Positions 1 through 9,277 of a DNA stretch of 64,000 bases are shown here, piece by piece; positions within the stretch are counted from its first letter, which is position 1, and each line of letters begins with the position of its first letter. The position numbers and the translations under genes were made by a program. The notes beneath the pieces are model-generated. The model was not told where the DNA came from. It worked only from the letters and a program-made list of their open reading frames with translations, and searched no databases. The stretch is from an uncultured Prevotella sp. (GTDB taxonomy: Bacteria; Bacteroidota; Bacteroidia; Bacteroidales; Bacteroidaceae): assembly GCA_900315525.1 (NCBI GenBank), contig OMZO01000016.1, positions 1 to 64,000 on the forward strand, given 5' to 3'.

Positions 1-82
1 TAATCTATTGTCAGTTATAATGTAAAATATAGTAAAAACTGCAGTTTAACGATTAAACAATGCTAAATTATGGACCAATTAT

Positions 83-1339
83 TTGGTTTGCAACATAGAG
101 GAAACACTCAGAGCACTTATCCTGTCATATTTCGTGAATAGCAAGAGTGTCAACAATCTGAATCTGATTAATGAGAGTGGCTTCAAGAATGCAACTGGAT
201 ATCCTATCACCACACAAGAGGGCGCGACGATCATCATATCTCCGATGTATAAGTGCGATGGCTGTTTGAAGACCGCTACCGGATACGGCTATGAGGTACA
301 TTATTCTGACCTCTACTATTATTACTTCAAAGAAGATGATCCTGGATATATCGCAGATCCCGTAGGTTTCATGGAAAAACTGCCAAAGTATAAGGCTATC
401 CAGTTCTCCGACATCTATCCAAAGACTGAAGATGACATCCTGACTAAGAAAGGTGCTTTTGCACTGATCTACTGGGGCGAGGGCAAACCCGCTGTTGGGA
501 CTGAAGGCTCTTACTACTGGCCCAAAGACCTCAAGATCGGTTTCATGCTTCGTTCTACGACTGATGGTGAGAACAAGACCCCAGACAACAAGAAGAAAGG
601 TGAACTGTACACGGATGGTCGTTTGAACAGTAACATTAACAATCATGGGTCCTTTGCCTCATCCAAACTTCCTGCTGACGCTCCTCGTTCCGCATGGTTG
701 ACCGTCAACGGGAAACAGTTCCTCTGCTGGGAATCCGGTACAGACAAGGATTATAACGATCTGATCATTGAGATCCAGGGAGGCGTAAGCGAACTCACCT
801 ATACCCCGAAGATGGCTAAGAATCAGGTTTATACCTTCTGTTTTGAGGACACCCGACTTGGAGATTACGATATGAACGACGTCGTAATCAAGGCCAAGAG
901 AATCAATGACACCCAGGTGCAATACGAGATTATTGCTTGTGGCGCTTATAACGAGCTGTTTATCAAGAACGTTGATCCCGCATGGGAAAACACCGAGGTT
1001 CATGAACTCTTCGGTAAGAAGGCTGGTACCTTCATCAACACTGTAATCGGTGAGGAAAAAATGAAATCTGTCACCATTAAAAAGAATGTAAGCTCCACCT
1101 TTACGCTGCTTGACAGGAACAGTCAGCCATACATCTACGACAAGACGACTGACAGTACTACCAAATTGGCGACAAAGGGACAGGATCCTCACGGTATTAT
1201 GATTCCTAGCGACTTCAAGTATCCATGTGAGAAAGTATGCATCAAGGATGCTTATAAGACTTTCAATGACTGGGGGCAGAACTCTGTAAGTTATACCAAC
1301 TGGTACACGAAACCCACAAGTGATAAAGTTTACAAATAA
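83..1339 (+). CDS. LruC/DUF4114-like surface protein lacking its N-terminus
   Basis: The C-terminal part resembles the LruC-domain proteins of Bacteroidota. Two acidic Asn/Asp motifs of this family are visible: GTDKDYNDLIIEI near residue 230 and GDYDMNDVVIKAK near 260. The intact relative at 29665-31044 has a lipoprotein signal and more than 100 residues before the matching region, and both are absent here. The frame opens only at a TTG at 83, has a TAA at 47, and all three frames carry stops in bases 1-82. It is either a 5'-truncated pseudogene or a frameshifted gene whose start lies outside the window. The family function is unknown; cell-surface location is inferred from relatives. Confidence 0.55.
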   Translation: MVCNIEETLRALILSYFVNSKSVNNLNLINESGFKNATGYPITTQEGATIIISPMYKCDGCLKTATGYGYEVHYSDLYYYYFKEDDPGYIADPVGFMEKLPKYKAIQFSDIYPKTEDDILTKKGAFALIYWGEGKPAVGTEGSYYWPKDLKIGFMLRSTTDGENKTPDNKKKGELYTDGRLNSNINNHGSFASSKLPADAPRSAWLTVNGKQFLCWESGTDKDYNDLIIEIQGGVSELTYTPKMAKNQVYTFCFEDTRLGDYDMNDVVIKAKRINDTQVQYEIIACGAYNELFIKNVDPAWENTEVHELFGKKAGTFINTVIGEEKMKSVTIKKNVSSTFTLLDRNSQPYIYDKTTDSTTKLATKGQDPHGIMIPSDFKYPCEKVCIKDAYKTFNDWGQNSVSYTNWYTKPTSDKVYK

Positions 1340-1369
1340 ACAAGAAAAGAGTTCTGAAGTTATTCCTTG

Positions 1370-1611
1370 ATGAGAAGATTCTTTCTATCGGTATTGGTAA
1401 GTGCGGGCTGCGTGACGATGCAGGCGGCGGAGGTGAACCAGCAGAAGGCGCAGGAGACGGCTAAGGCCTTCATGACGCAGATGATGAGTCAACAGGCGGG
1501 CACGAGACGGAGGAAGGCAACGAGGAGAAAGCCTATAACCTGAGTGGACAGCGGGTGTCTGAAACCTACAAGGGTATCATCATCAAGAATGGCATTAAGG
1601 TCGTGAAATAA
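1370..1611 (+). pseudogene. Internally deleted C10 (streptopain-like) protease remnant
   Basis: An ATG at 1370 opens a signal peptide (MRRFFLSVLVSAGCVTMQA) and then the start of a Spi-type propeptide with VNQQKAQETAKAFM. This frame runs into a TGA at 1541. Another frame directly downstream encodes AYNLSGQRVSETYKGIIIKN and ends at TAA 1609-1611; YNLSGQRV tails are typical of secreted Prevotella proteins. The whole Cys-His catalytic region is missing between the two parts, so no protease can be made. The remnant codes at most 57 residues before the stop. The C10 assignment rests on the leader and propeptide style, without any catalytic motif. Confidence 0.6.
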
Positions 1612-1627
1612 AGCCGACCTTAATGCC
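1591..1627. terminator. Perfect 13-bp stem hairpin between convergent genes
   Basis: GGCATTAAGGTCG at 1591-1603 pairs perfectly with CGACCTTAATGCC at 1615-1627 around an 11-nt loop. The left arm contains the last codons of the C10 remnant. Neither strand has a clear U-tract after the stem, so it may be a weak bidirectional terminator or a 3'-end stabiliser between this remnant and ilvN. Confidence 0.5.
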
Positions 1628-1653
1628 ACTCACTATTTGTGTTTAGGGGAAAA

Positions 1654-2199
1654 TCAGAGCTGATTCTCGCGCTGCTCGAGGAACTCGGAGACTTGCTCCT
1701 GCATGCCACGAGTGACGGCGATGCGGCCTGAGCGCGTGTACTGGAGTACGCAGCCAAAGGTGTCGAGGGCACGATAGAGGGAGATGATATCCTCTGTGAC
1801 GCCGTGCATCTGGACGATGACGTAGGTGGCGTTCACCTCGATGATGTTGGCCTGGAAACGGCGGATGGTGCGCGAGATCTCAGGGTTGTCGAGCACCATC
1901 GGCGCAGAGAGCTTGTAGAGGCCCGACTCCCGGATGAAGAGCTGCTCATCAGTGAAGTAGTTGGCCTTCACCACATCGACTTTCTTCTCGATCTGCTTGG
2001 TGATCTTGACAATCTGGTCTTCGTCGCTCCAAGCGGTAATCGTGTACTTATGGACACCAGGGATGCTGGAGGCCGACACGTTCAGGCTCTCGATGTTCAC
2101 CTGACGACGTGTGAAGACGGCCGTCACCTGATTGAGGATACCTGCCACGTTCTCTGAATACACCAGCAGGGTATATAGTTTCTTTCTGTTCTCTTCCAT
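1654..2199 (-). CDS. ilvN: Acetolactate synthase small (regulatory) subunit
   Basis: Regulatory subunit of acetohydroxyacid synthase, the first common step of Val, Leu and Ile synthesis; it gives the large subunit activity and branched-chain feedback inhibition. An N-terminal ACT domain covers roughly residues 8-82 (LLVYSENVAGILNQVTAVF, then NIESLNVS), followed by the ALS small-subunit C-terminal domain. At 181 residues it is in the usual range. The start is six bases after the ilvB stop, which suggests translational coupling in ilvD-ilvB-ilvN. No ilvC follows; the next sequence downstream is pseudogene debris. Confidence 0.95.
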   Translation of the reverse strand: MEENRKKLYTLLVYSENVAGILNQVTAVFTRRQVNIESLNVSASSIPGVHKYTITAWSDEDQIVKITKQIEKKVDVVKANYFTDEQLFIRESGLYKLSAPMVLDNPEISRTIRRFQANIIEVNATYVIVQMHGVTEDIISLYRALDTFGCVLQYTRSGRIAVTRGMQEQVSEFLEQRENQL

Positions 2200-2205
2200 A
2201 ATCCT

Positions 2206-3915
2206 TTAAATTTCAAGTTTCATCTCATCGACATTCATGCCTGGAGGCGTCATCGGCAGCACATTGTCTTCCTCGAGGATAGCACACTCGAGGATGTAGG
2301 GGCCGTCTGTGGCAAGCATCTTCTCGACGGCTGCAGCCAGATCGTTACGATCGGTGACGGCGGCATAGGGGATGCCATAGCCCTGGGCGATGAGCTCGTA
2401 GTTGGGATTGAGCATCTTGGTAAACGACTTACGACGCATCCAGAACATATCCTGCCACTGGCGCACGTTGCCGAGGTAGTGATTGTTCATCAGGATCATC
2501 TTCACAGGGGCCTGCTGCTCCATGATGGTGCCGAGTTCCTCGATGCACATCTGGAAGCCACCGTCGCCCATGAAGCAGCAGACGGTGCGGCTGGGAGCGC
2601 CGAAGGTGGCGCCGATGGCAGCGGGCATGCCGTAGCCCATCGTGCCGAGACCACCGCTGGTGCAGATGCTGCGCTTGTGGTGGTATTTGAAGTAGCGCGT
2701 CGCAAAGAGTTGGTTCTGGCCGACATCCGTCACGAGGATGGTATCGTCGGCACTCTTCTCAGACACCATGTGGACGACCTCACCCATGCGCAGCGGACCC
2801 TCCTTGGGATGGATGGCAGGCTCGATGACCTTCGTGCGCTCTTTCTCGTCGAGCGACTTGAACGACGCGCGCCATTCGCTATGATTGGCTTTCTCGAGGA
2901 GGGCCGTGATGGCGGGCAACGACTCCTTACAGTCGGCTACGATGGCCACATCTGTCTTCACGTTCTTGTCGATCTCACTGGGGTCGATATCGAGGTGGAT
3001 GACCTTTGCCTGTTTGGCGTAGGTCTTGAGATTACCCGTCACGCGGTCGCTGAAGCGCATGCCGATGGCGATGAGCACATCGCACTCCTGTTCCTTGAGG
3101 TTGACGGCGTAGTTGCCGTGCATGCCCAGCATACCAGCGTTGAGCGGATGATTAGAGGGCAGCGCGGAGAGGCCGAGCATCGTGCGACCAGCAGGGATAT
3201 CAGCTTTCTCGAGGAACTTGACGAGTTCGCTCTGGGCATTGCCGAGTTCGACGCCCTGCCCCACCAGTGCCAAAGGCTTCTTGGCATGGTTGATCAGTTC
3301 GGCAGCCCGACTCACGGCCTCAGCGTCGAGCTTCGGATAAGGCACGTAGGAACGGATGAAGGTCACCTTCGTCGGCTCCCAGTCGATCTCCTCGACCTGC
3401 GCATTCTTGGCGAAGTCGAGCACCACAGGACCAGGACGGCCCGAGCGGGCGATGTAGAATGCGCGACTCACGGCCCACGCCACATCCTCGGCATGACGGA
3501 TCTGATACGACCACTTCGAGATAGGCTGTGCCACACCCACGAGGTCCACCTCCTGGAAGGCATCAGTACCAAGGGCGCTGATAGGCACCTGGCCTGCAAT
3601 GACGACGATGGGCGTAGAGTCGAGCATGGCATCAGCAATACCCGTCAGCGTGTTGGTGACACCAGGGCCGCTGGTGACAAGTGCCACACCCACCTTGCCC
3701 GACACGCGGGCATAGCCCTCGGCGGCATGGGTGGCTCCCTGTTCGTGGCGCACCAAGATATGGTCGAAACATTTCTTCTCTCCTCGTGTGTAGTCGAAGA
3801 GCGCGTCATAGACGGGCATGATAGACCCTCCGGGGTAGCCGAAGATGGTCTCCACGCCCTCTGCCTTCAAGGCGCGCATCAGCGCCTTCGATCCTGTAAT
3901 TCTGTCCCTTAACAT
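2206..3915 (-). CDS. ilvB: Acetolactate synthase large (catalytic) subunit
   Basis: ThDP- and FAD-dependent enzyme condensing pyruvate with pyruvate or 2-oxobutyrate. Visible signatures are the catalytic Glu in RHEQGATHAAEGYARVSGK near residue 57, GPGVTNTLTGIADAM near 83, and the ThDP/Mg motif GDGGF followed by NNHYLGNVRQWQ near 450-480. The 569-residue length is normal for an IlvB of the AHAS type. The gap to ilvD is 53 bases and holds purine-rich repeats on the coding strand (AAAGGTAAAAAGGTAAAAAA) that act as the ribosome-binding region. Confidence 0.96.
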   Translation of the reverse strand: MLRDRITGSKALMRALKAEGVETIFGYPGGSIMPVYDALFDYTRGEKKCFDHILVRHEQGATHAAEGYARVSGKVGVALVTSGPGVTNTLTGIADAMLDSTPIVVIAGQVPISALGTDAFQEVDLVGVAQPISKWSYQIRHAEDVAWAVSRAFYIARSGRPGPVVLDFAKNAQVEEIDWEPTKVTFIRSYVPYPKLDAEAVSRAAELINHAKKPLALVGQGVELGNAQSELVKFLEKADIPAGRTMLGLSALPSNHPLNAGMLGMHGNYAVNLKEQECDVLIAIGMRFSDRVTGNLKTYAKQAKVIHLDIDPSEIDKNVKTDVAIVADCKESLPAITALLEKANHSEWRASFKSLDEKERTKVIEPAIHPKEGPLRMGEVVHMVSEKSADDTILVTDVGQNQLFATRYFKYHHKRSICTSGGLGTMGYGMPAAIGATFGAPSRTVCCFMGDGGFQMCIEELGTIMEQQAPVKMILMNNHYLGNVRQWQDMFWMRRKSFTKMLNPNYELIAQGYGIPYAAVTDRNDLAAAVEKMLATDGPYILECAILEEDNVLPMTPPGMNVDEMKLEI

Positions 3916-3968
3916 TATCTTCTTACCCTTTTACTATATTACCTCTTATATTTTTTACCTTTTTACCT

Positions 3969-5792
3969 TTAATCAATGATCCTTATTCCACCCTTATCGG
4001 CACTCGACACACTCTGGGCATAGGCGCGCAGAGCCTTCGAGACCACACGGTTGCGCTTCAGCGGCTGCTGAGGACGGGCTGCGAGTTCCTCGTCGGAGAG
4101 CTTCACGCTGATGGAGCGCGAGGGGATGTCGATCACGATGATGTCGCCATCCTTGATCTTGCCGATGTTACCACCGTTGGCTGCCTCTGGGGAGATATGT
4201 CCGATGGAGAGTCCGCTGGTACCACCAGAGAAGCGTCCGTCAGTGATGAGGGCACACTCCTTGCCGAGGTGCATCGACTTGATGTAGCTCGTCGGGTAGA
4301 GCATCTCCTGCATGCCAGGACCGCCCTTCGGACCCTCGTGGGTGATCACCACGCAATCGCCGCTCTTCACCTTGCCACCGAGAATGCCCTCGCAGGCGTC
4401 TTCCTGAGAGTCGAAGCAGACAGCAGGACCCTCGAAGTGCCACAGCGACTCATCGACGCCAGCGGTCTTCACGACACAGCCATCCTGTGCGATGTTACCA
4501 AAGAGCACAGCCAGTCCGCCATCCTTCGTATAGGCATGTTCGAGGTCGCGGATGCAACCCTCAGCACGATCGGTATCGAGGGACGGATACAGCTCACTCT
4601 GAGAACCCATCTTCGTCGAGAAGCGATTACCAGGTGCAGAGAAATAAATATGAAGAGGATCATTCGCATCTCCCCTCCCTTTGGAGGGGTCGGAGGAGGC
4701 TACTGCGTATTTCTGCATGGCCTCAGCGAGCGTCATGCCGTCAACACGGGGCGCAGAACCGTCGATGAGACCACCCTTATTCAGTTCGTTGAGAATGCCG
4801 AGGATACCACCAGCACGTCCGCACTCCTGCACGCTGTACTTCTGTGTGTTAGGCGCGAGTTTGCAGAGGCAGGGCACCTTGCGGCTCAAGGCGTCGATAT
4901 CCTTCATCGTGAAGTCGGTGCCAGCCTCCTGGGCCACAGCCAACAGGTGGAGCACGGTATTCGTAGAACCGCCCATCGCGATATCGAGCGACATCGCATT
5001 CATGAAGGCCTTACGAGTGGCGATGCTACGAGGCAGCACGCTCTCGTCGCCGTCCTGATAGTAGGCGAAGGCATTCTTCACCACCTGACGGGCAGCAGCC
5101 TTGAAGAGTTCGATGCGGTTGGTATGTGTGGCAAGGATGGTGCCGTTGCCTGGCAGCGACAATCCGATGGCCTCCGTCAGCGAGTTCATCGAGTTGGCCG
5201 TGAACATACCTGAGCACGAGCCACAGCCCGGACAGGCGCAGCCCTCAATCTCGCGCATCTCTTCATCAGTGACGGAAGGATCGGCACCCTTCACCATCGC
5301 CGTGATGAGGTCGGCATTCTCGCCACGCCAGCGACCAGCCTCCATCGGACCGCCAGAGCAGAACACGGTGGGGATGTTCAGACGCATCGAGGCCATCAGC
5401 ATGCCAGGAGTCACCTTATCGCAGTTGGAGATGCAGATCATGGCATCGGCCTTATGGGCATTGACCATATACTCCACAGAGTCGGCGATGATGTCGCGCG
5501 AAGGCAGTGAATAGAGCATTCCGTCGTGACCCATCGCGATACCGTCGTCGATGGCGATGGTATTGAATTCTGCAGCGTAGCAGCCCATCTTCTCAATCTC
5601 CTCACGGACAATCTGTCCGATCTCGTGGAGATGGGTATGACCTGGTACGAACTGTGTGAATGAGTTCACGATGGCGATGATAGGCTTGCCAAACTGCTCC
5701 TGTTTCATGCCGGTGGCTACCCAGAGCGCACGGGCACCTGCCATTCTTCTTCCTTCGGTGCAGACTGCACTTCTCAACTGATGTTTATACAT
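3969..5792 (-). CDS. ilvD: Dihydroxy-acid dehydratase
   Basis: Fe-S dehydratase making the 2-oxoacid precursors of Val and Ile. Cluster cysteines are visible in [12 protein letters not shown] (about residue 124) and [19 protein letters not shown] (about 195-210); the C-terminal [19 protein letters not shown] is also intact. It is the first gene of ilvD-ilvB-ilvN, with a short 5' UTR and no leader peptide or attenuator. One oddity is residues of about 365-374, which read DPSKGRGD and are encoded by a GC-rich palindromic repeat (4671-4700). That repeat appears to have inserted in frame into a surface loop just before the SAPGNRF segment. Confidence 0.96.
   Translation of the reverse strand: MYKHQLRSAVCTEGRRMAGARALWVATGMKQEQFGKPIIAIVNSFTQFVPGHTHLHEIGQIVREEIEKMGCYAAEFNTIAIDDGIAMGHDGMLYSLPSRDIIADSVEYMVNAHKADAMICISNCDKVTPGMLMASMRLNIPTVFCSGGPMEAGRWRGENADLITAMVKGADPSVTDEEMREIEGCACPGCGSCSGMFTANSMNSLTEAIGLSLPGNGTILATHTNRIELFKAAARQVVKNAFAYYQDGDESVLPRSIATRKAFMNAMSLDIAMGGSTNTVLHLLAVAQEAGTDFTMKDIDALSRKVPCLCKLAPNTQKYSVQECGRAGGILGILNELNKGGLIDGSAPRVDGMTLAEAMQKYAVASSDPSKGRGDANDPLHIYFSAPGNRFSTKMGSQSELYPSLDTDRAEGCIRDLEHAYTKDGGLAVLFGNIAQDGCVVKTAGVDESLWHFEGPAVCFDSQEDACEGILGGKVKSGDCVVITHEGPKGGPGMQEMLYPTSYIKSMHLGKECALITDGRFSGGTSGLSIGHISPEAANGGNIGKIKDGDIIVIDIPSRSISVKLSDEELAARPQQPLKRNRVVSKALRAYAQSVSSADKGGIRIID
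4671..4700. repeat. GC-rich palindromic repeat inside ilvD (PSKGR module)
   Basis: TCCCCTCCCTTTGGAGGGG plus a G-rich tail forms a palindrome centred on CCTTTGG. A close copy sharing CTCCCTTTGGAGGGG lies at 63093-63125 in the ketosynthase gene. In both genes the minus strand reads the repeat in the same frame as Pro-Ser-Lys-Gly-Arg. Confidence 0.7.
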
Positions 5793-5825
5793 ATCATAAA
5801 GTATTTAGTTTCCGAAAATTAGGGG

Positions 5826-5856
5826 CAAAATTACATAAAACCTATCAAATAGCCAA
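5826..5856 (-). promoter_or_regulatory. ilvD promoter
   Basis: On the minus strand, TTGG (5853-5856), a 19-nt spacer and TAATTTTG (5826-5833) match the Bacteroidota TTTG/TAnnTTTG pair. It implies a 5' UTR of about 25-30 nt before the ilvD start at 5792, too short for an attenuator. Confidence 0.6.
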
Positions 5857-5875
5857 CTATTTCGAATATTTTTCG

Positions 5876-5883
5876 TAAATTTG
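5876..5883 (+). promoter_or_regulatory. -7 box of the GH2 gene
   Basis: TAAATTTG matches TAnnTTTG about 33 nt before the GH2 start. No clear -33 TTTG is seen; its expected position overlaps the -33 element of the divergent ilvD promoter. Confidence 0.5.
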
Positions 5884-5916
5884 CAGCAAATTATTGATAA
5901 CTAATTACAAAATGAA

Positions 5917-8379
5917 ATGAAATACGGACTATTAACACTAACTTTGATGGCTGCAGCATCGACTTTTGCACAGTCACGACTGGAGACCACCCTCAGCGAG
6001 GGATGGCAATTCTCACAAGACAGAGAGACATGGAAAACCGTCAGCGTGCCACACGACTGGGCCATCGCCGGACCTTTCGACAAGAAATGGGACCTGCAGA
6101 AGGTGCGTATCGAGCAGAACGGTGAGAAGGAGGCCACCGAGAAGAGCGGGCGCTCAGGTGCGCTGCCCTGGATCGGCGAAGGCCACTACAAGCGTATCAT
6201 CTCTATCCCTGACGACTGTCGGCACGCCGAACTCGTGTTCGACGGTGCGATGGCAGAGCCCACCGTCAGCCTGAACGGTAAGAAGATCGGCTACTGGGCC
6301 TACGGCTACAATGCCTTCCGCGTGGATCTGACACCCACGATGAAGCCTGGCGACAACCTGCTCGAAGTGGATCTGCAGAACGTGGAAGAGAGTTCGCGCT
6401 GGTATCCTGGCGCAGGCATCTACCGCCCCGTGAAGCTCATCATGACGGGTGAGGACTGGATAGACCCCTGGAAGACTTTCATACGCACCACAGACCTCAG
6501 CGACGGCAAGGCCACGCTGCAGATGACAGTGGGCTGCGGCAACACCAACGACGACTATCAGGCCTTCGAGGTGGAGCTGCGCGACGCCAAGGGCAAGCTC
6601 GTCGGACATGAGCACATCGAAGCCAACGACAACGGCAAGGACACAGAACTCGCCTTCACCATCAGCAATCCCAACCTCTGGACGCCTGAGACACCTTATC
6701 TCTACACGGCGCACATCAAGTATATGCAGAACGGTGAGACCCTCGACGAGGTCTGCCAGAAGTTCGGCATCCGCACCATCAGCGTATCGAAGGAGGGCGG
6801 ATTCCAGCTCAACGGTGTCACTCGCAAGATCAAGGGCGTCTGTCTGCACCATGACCTCGGACCTCTTGGCGCTGCCATCAACAAGGCGGCCCTCATCCGA
6901 CAGATCAAGATGATGAAGGAGATGGGCTGCGACGCCATCCGTACGTCGCACAACATGCCGAGTCAGATGCAGATGGACATCTGCGACTCACTGGGTATGA
7001 TGGTGATGGCGGAGAGCTTCGACATGTGGATCTATCCGAAGTGCAAGAACGGCTATGCCCGTTTCTTCAAGGAGTGGAGCGACAGGGATATGACGAACCT
7101 CGTGCTGGCTAACCGTAATCACCCCTCCATCGTGATGTGGTCGATAGGCAACGAGATTCCTGAGCAGTGGAGCGAGGAAGGGCGCGAGATAGCCTGCCAT
7201 CTGCAAGACATCTGCCACAGGCTCGACCCCACACGTCCTGTCACCCAGGGTATGGACCGTGCAGACGATGCCCTCAAGAGTGGTTTCGCACAGGTGATGG
7301 ACGTACCAGGATTCAACTACCGCGTCCATAAGTACGACAACAATATCAAGCAACTGCCACAGGGATTCCTGCTCGGCTCGGAGACGGCCTCGACGGTGAG
7401 TTCGCGCGGCGTGTATAAGTTCCCCGTCGTGGTGACAGACAACTCACAATACGCCTCATGGTCGCCTAACTACGACCCGAAGGCCATCAAGAAGGCCGAT
7501 GGACAGTGTTCATCCTACGACACAGAATACTGTTCGTGGAGCAATCTGCCCGACGACGACTGGGTGTGGCAGGATGACAAGGACTGGGTCATCGGAGAGT
7601 TCGTGTGGACGGGCTATGACTATCTCGGCGAGCCTACGCCCTATGATGAGTACTGGCCCTCGCGCTCGAGCTACTTCGGCATCTGCGACCTCGCAGGACT
7701 GCCCAAGGACCGCTACTACCTCTATCGTTCACGCTGGAACAAAGACGCCCACACCATCCACCTGTTGCCACACTGGAGCTGGGGCAACAGCAAGAAAGAC
7801 AAGGGCCATCGCATCGGACAGGTGACACCCGTCTATTGCTACACAGACTATCCCTCTGGTGAACTGTTTATCAACGGCAAGAGTCAGGGGCGCGTGACGA
7901 AGAACCGCCAGGAGCGTCTGAATCGTTATCGTCTGCGCTGGAACGACGTGAAATATGAGCCAGGAGAAGTGAAGGTGGTGGTGTACGACGAAGCAGGCAA
8001 CGCCGCTGGTGAGCAGACCATCAGAACCGCTGGCAAACCCGCTGCCCTGAAACTGGATGTATGGACCGCAGGCGCACAACTGAAGGCTGACGGCAACGAT
8101 ATGGCCTTCGTGACGGTATCACTGACGGATGAAGCTGGTACGCTGATTCCTCAGGCCAGCGACCAACTCGAATTCGAGGTGACAGGTGCAGGCAGTTTCG
8201 AGGCCGTCTGCAATGGTGACGCCACAAGTCTGGAATCGTTCAAGGCACCAACGATGAAACTGTTTAACGGTCAGCTGGTGGTGGTGGTGCGCAGCGCCAA
8301 ACAGCCTGGCACACTCACGCTGAAGGTGAAGGATCAGCAGCAGAACATCAGCCAAAGTATTGACATAGCAGTGCAGTAA
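5917..8379 (+). CDS. Secreted glycoside hydrolase family 2 (beta-galactosidase-like)
   Basis: Exo-glycosidase, probably periplasmic. It has a signal peptide (residues 1-18, ending ASTFA), a GH2 sugar-binding jelly roll (about 40-170), an Ig-like domain (about 190-290) and a TIM barrel (about 300-600). The acid/base Glu is E413 in WSIGNEI; the likely nucleophile is E489 in LLGSETAS, with the substrate-lining EFVWTGYDYLGE after it. A DUF4982-like and another Ig-like module follow (about 640-820). No SusC/D partner or regulator is adjacent, so the substrate is open. The start overlaps a two-codon ATG-AAA-TGA at 5912, but only 5917 opens the full frame. The terminator at 8409-8437 lies inside the convergent cbiB gene. 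Confidence 0.9.
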   Translation: MKYGLLTLTLMAAASTFAQSRLETTLSEGWQFSQDRETWKTVSVPHDWAIAGPFDKKWDLQKVRIEQNGEKEATEKSGRSGALPWIGEGHYKRIISIPDDCRHAELVFDGAMAEPTVSLNGKKIGYWAYGYNAFRVDLTPTMKPGDNLLEVDLQNVEESSRWYPGAGIYRPVKLIMTGEDWIDPWKTFIRTTDLSDGKATLQMTVGCGNTNDDYQAFEVELRDAKGKLVGHEHIEANDNGKDTELAFTISNPNLWTPETPYLYTAHIKYMQNGETLDEVCQKFGIRTISVSKEGGFQLNGVTRKIKGVCLHHDLGPLGAAINKAALIRQIKMMKEMGCDAIRTSHNMPSQMQMDICDSLGMMVMAESFDMWIYPKCKNGYARFFKEWSDRDMTNLVLANRNHPSIVMWSIGNEIPEQWSEEGREIACHLQDICHRLDPTRPVTQGMDRADDALKSGFAQVMDVPGFNYRVHKYDNNIKQLPQGFLLGSETASTVSSRGVYKFPVVVTDNSQYASWSPNYDPKAIKKADGQCSSYDTEYCSWSNLPDDDWVWQDDKDWVIGEFVWTGYDYLGEPTPYDEYWPSRSSYFGICDLAGLPKDRYYLYRSRWNKDAHTIHLLPHWSWGNSKKDKGHRIGQVTPVYCYTDYPSGELFINGKSQGRVTKNRQERLNRYRLRWNDVKYEPGEVKVVVYDEAGNAAGEQTIRTAGKPAALKLDVWTAGAQLKADGNDMAFVTVSLTDEAGTLIPQASDQLEFEVTGAGSFEAVCNGDATSLESFKAPTMKLFNGQLVVVVRSAKQPGTLTLKVKDQQQNISQSIDIAVQ

Positions 8380-9277
8380 CGAACACGATCACAACCATCA
8401 ATACCTCAGCCGTCCGATTCACGCGGACGGCTTTTTTCATGTCTTTTGTCGTAAGTTCGCGTTCATGCTCGCCGATATAGGGTTTGTCGAAAAGTTGTCC
8501 GAAGTAATAATGAGGACCGCCAAAACGACAGTCGAGGATGCCCGCCAACGCGGCCTCAGGATAGCCGCTATTCGGAGAGGCATGACGACGGCCATAGCGC
8601 ATGACAAACGACCAAACAGAAGGTCGTAGGGAGGCGATGACCATCAACAGGGCCGTCAGACGAGCAGGCAGGAAATTCGCCACGTCGTCGATATGGGCAG
8701 CCCAGCTGCCGAAGGCACGATAGCGCTCCGTGCGATAACCTATCATCGAGTCGAGCGTGTTCACCATCTTATAGGCTGCCATTCCTGGTACGCCTAAAAC
8801 CGCTAACCAGAAGAGAGGAGCAATAACGCCGTCGCTGAGGTTCTCTGCCAACGTCTCGAGGGCGGCAGTGCGCACCTCCTGTGCAGACAATTCCGACGTA
8901 TCGCGACCCACGATGCGGGCTACCTGTGCCCTACCCTCTTCGAGACTGCGGTCGAGGGCCGTGAACACATCACGCACCTCACGGATGAGGGTCGTGCCAG
9001 CCAGACAGAAGAATATCACGATGGTGTCGAAACAAAGCGAGAACCAACCATCGGCTATCGACAATGAGTGGAGCCACCACGTGAGCACGAAGACAAACGC
9101 AATAAGGAAAATCGCCATCAGCGCACCCTTCAGCTGGCGATGCGCCCCACGGTTGAGCCGATGCTCACCAAAGGCAATCATCCTGCCAAACCACACCACA
9201 GGATGCGGCAGGCGCTGGGGGTCGCCAAACACAAGGTCGAAGACCCAGCCAAGGAGGAGTGAGAAGGGATTAGTCAT
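8348..9277 (-). CDS. cbiB: Adenosylcobinamide-phosphate synthase CbiB/CobD
   Basis: Integral membrane enzyme attaching the aminopropanol arm (or its phosphate) to adenosylcobyric acid. It shows the family N-terminus (GWVFDLVFGDPQRLPHPVVW), the ENLSDGVIAPLFW segment, SMIGYRTERY and several hydrophobic helices. Its 309 residues are normal. The start overlaps the 3' end of cobQ by 8 bases, so it is the last gene of the riboswitch-led minus-strand arm. Its 3' end overlaps the tail of the convergent GH2 gene by 32 bases, and that gene's terminator sits within its coding sequence. Confidence 0.94.
   Translation of the reverse strand: MTNPFSLLLGWVFDLVFGDPQRLPHPVVWFGRMIAFGEHRLNRGAHRQLKGALMAIFLIAFVFVLTWWLHSLSIADGWFSLCFDTIVIFFCLAGTTLIREVRDVFTALDRSLEEGRAQVARIVGRDTSELSAQEVRTAALETLAENLSDGVIAPLFWLAVLGVPGMAAYKMVNTLDSMIGYRTERYRAFGSWAAHIDDVANFLPARLTALLMVIASLRPSVWSFVMRYGRRHASPNSGYPEAALAGILDCRFGGPHYYFGQLFDKPYIGEHERELTTKDMKKAVRVNRTAEVLMVVIVFVTALLCQYFG
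8409..8437 (+). terminator. GH2 terminator embedded in cbiB
   Basis: GCCGTCC (8409-8415) and GGACGGC (8425-8431) form a 7-bp GC-rich stem followed by six T residues on the plus strand. It begins 30 bases after the GH2 stop and lies within the last 30 codons of cbiB, where the opposite strand encodes KKAVRVNRTAEV. Confidence 0.8.

Noticed and set aside
2479..3912. 477-codon open frame on the plus strand over ilvB
   Set aside because: It is an exact antisense shadow of ilvB, His/Arg/Glu-rich, with no domain motif or promoter. GC-biased codon use opens such frames.
5793..5916. Possible branched-chain amino acid attenuator before ilvD
   Set aside because: The promoter leaves only about 25-30 nt of leader, with no leader peptide or terminator hairpin.
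5912..5920. Two-codon ATG-AAA-TGA overlapping the GH2 start
   Set aside because: It could be a start-stop element, but ATGAAATGA arises easily from a common MK start. Nothing else supports a regulatory role.
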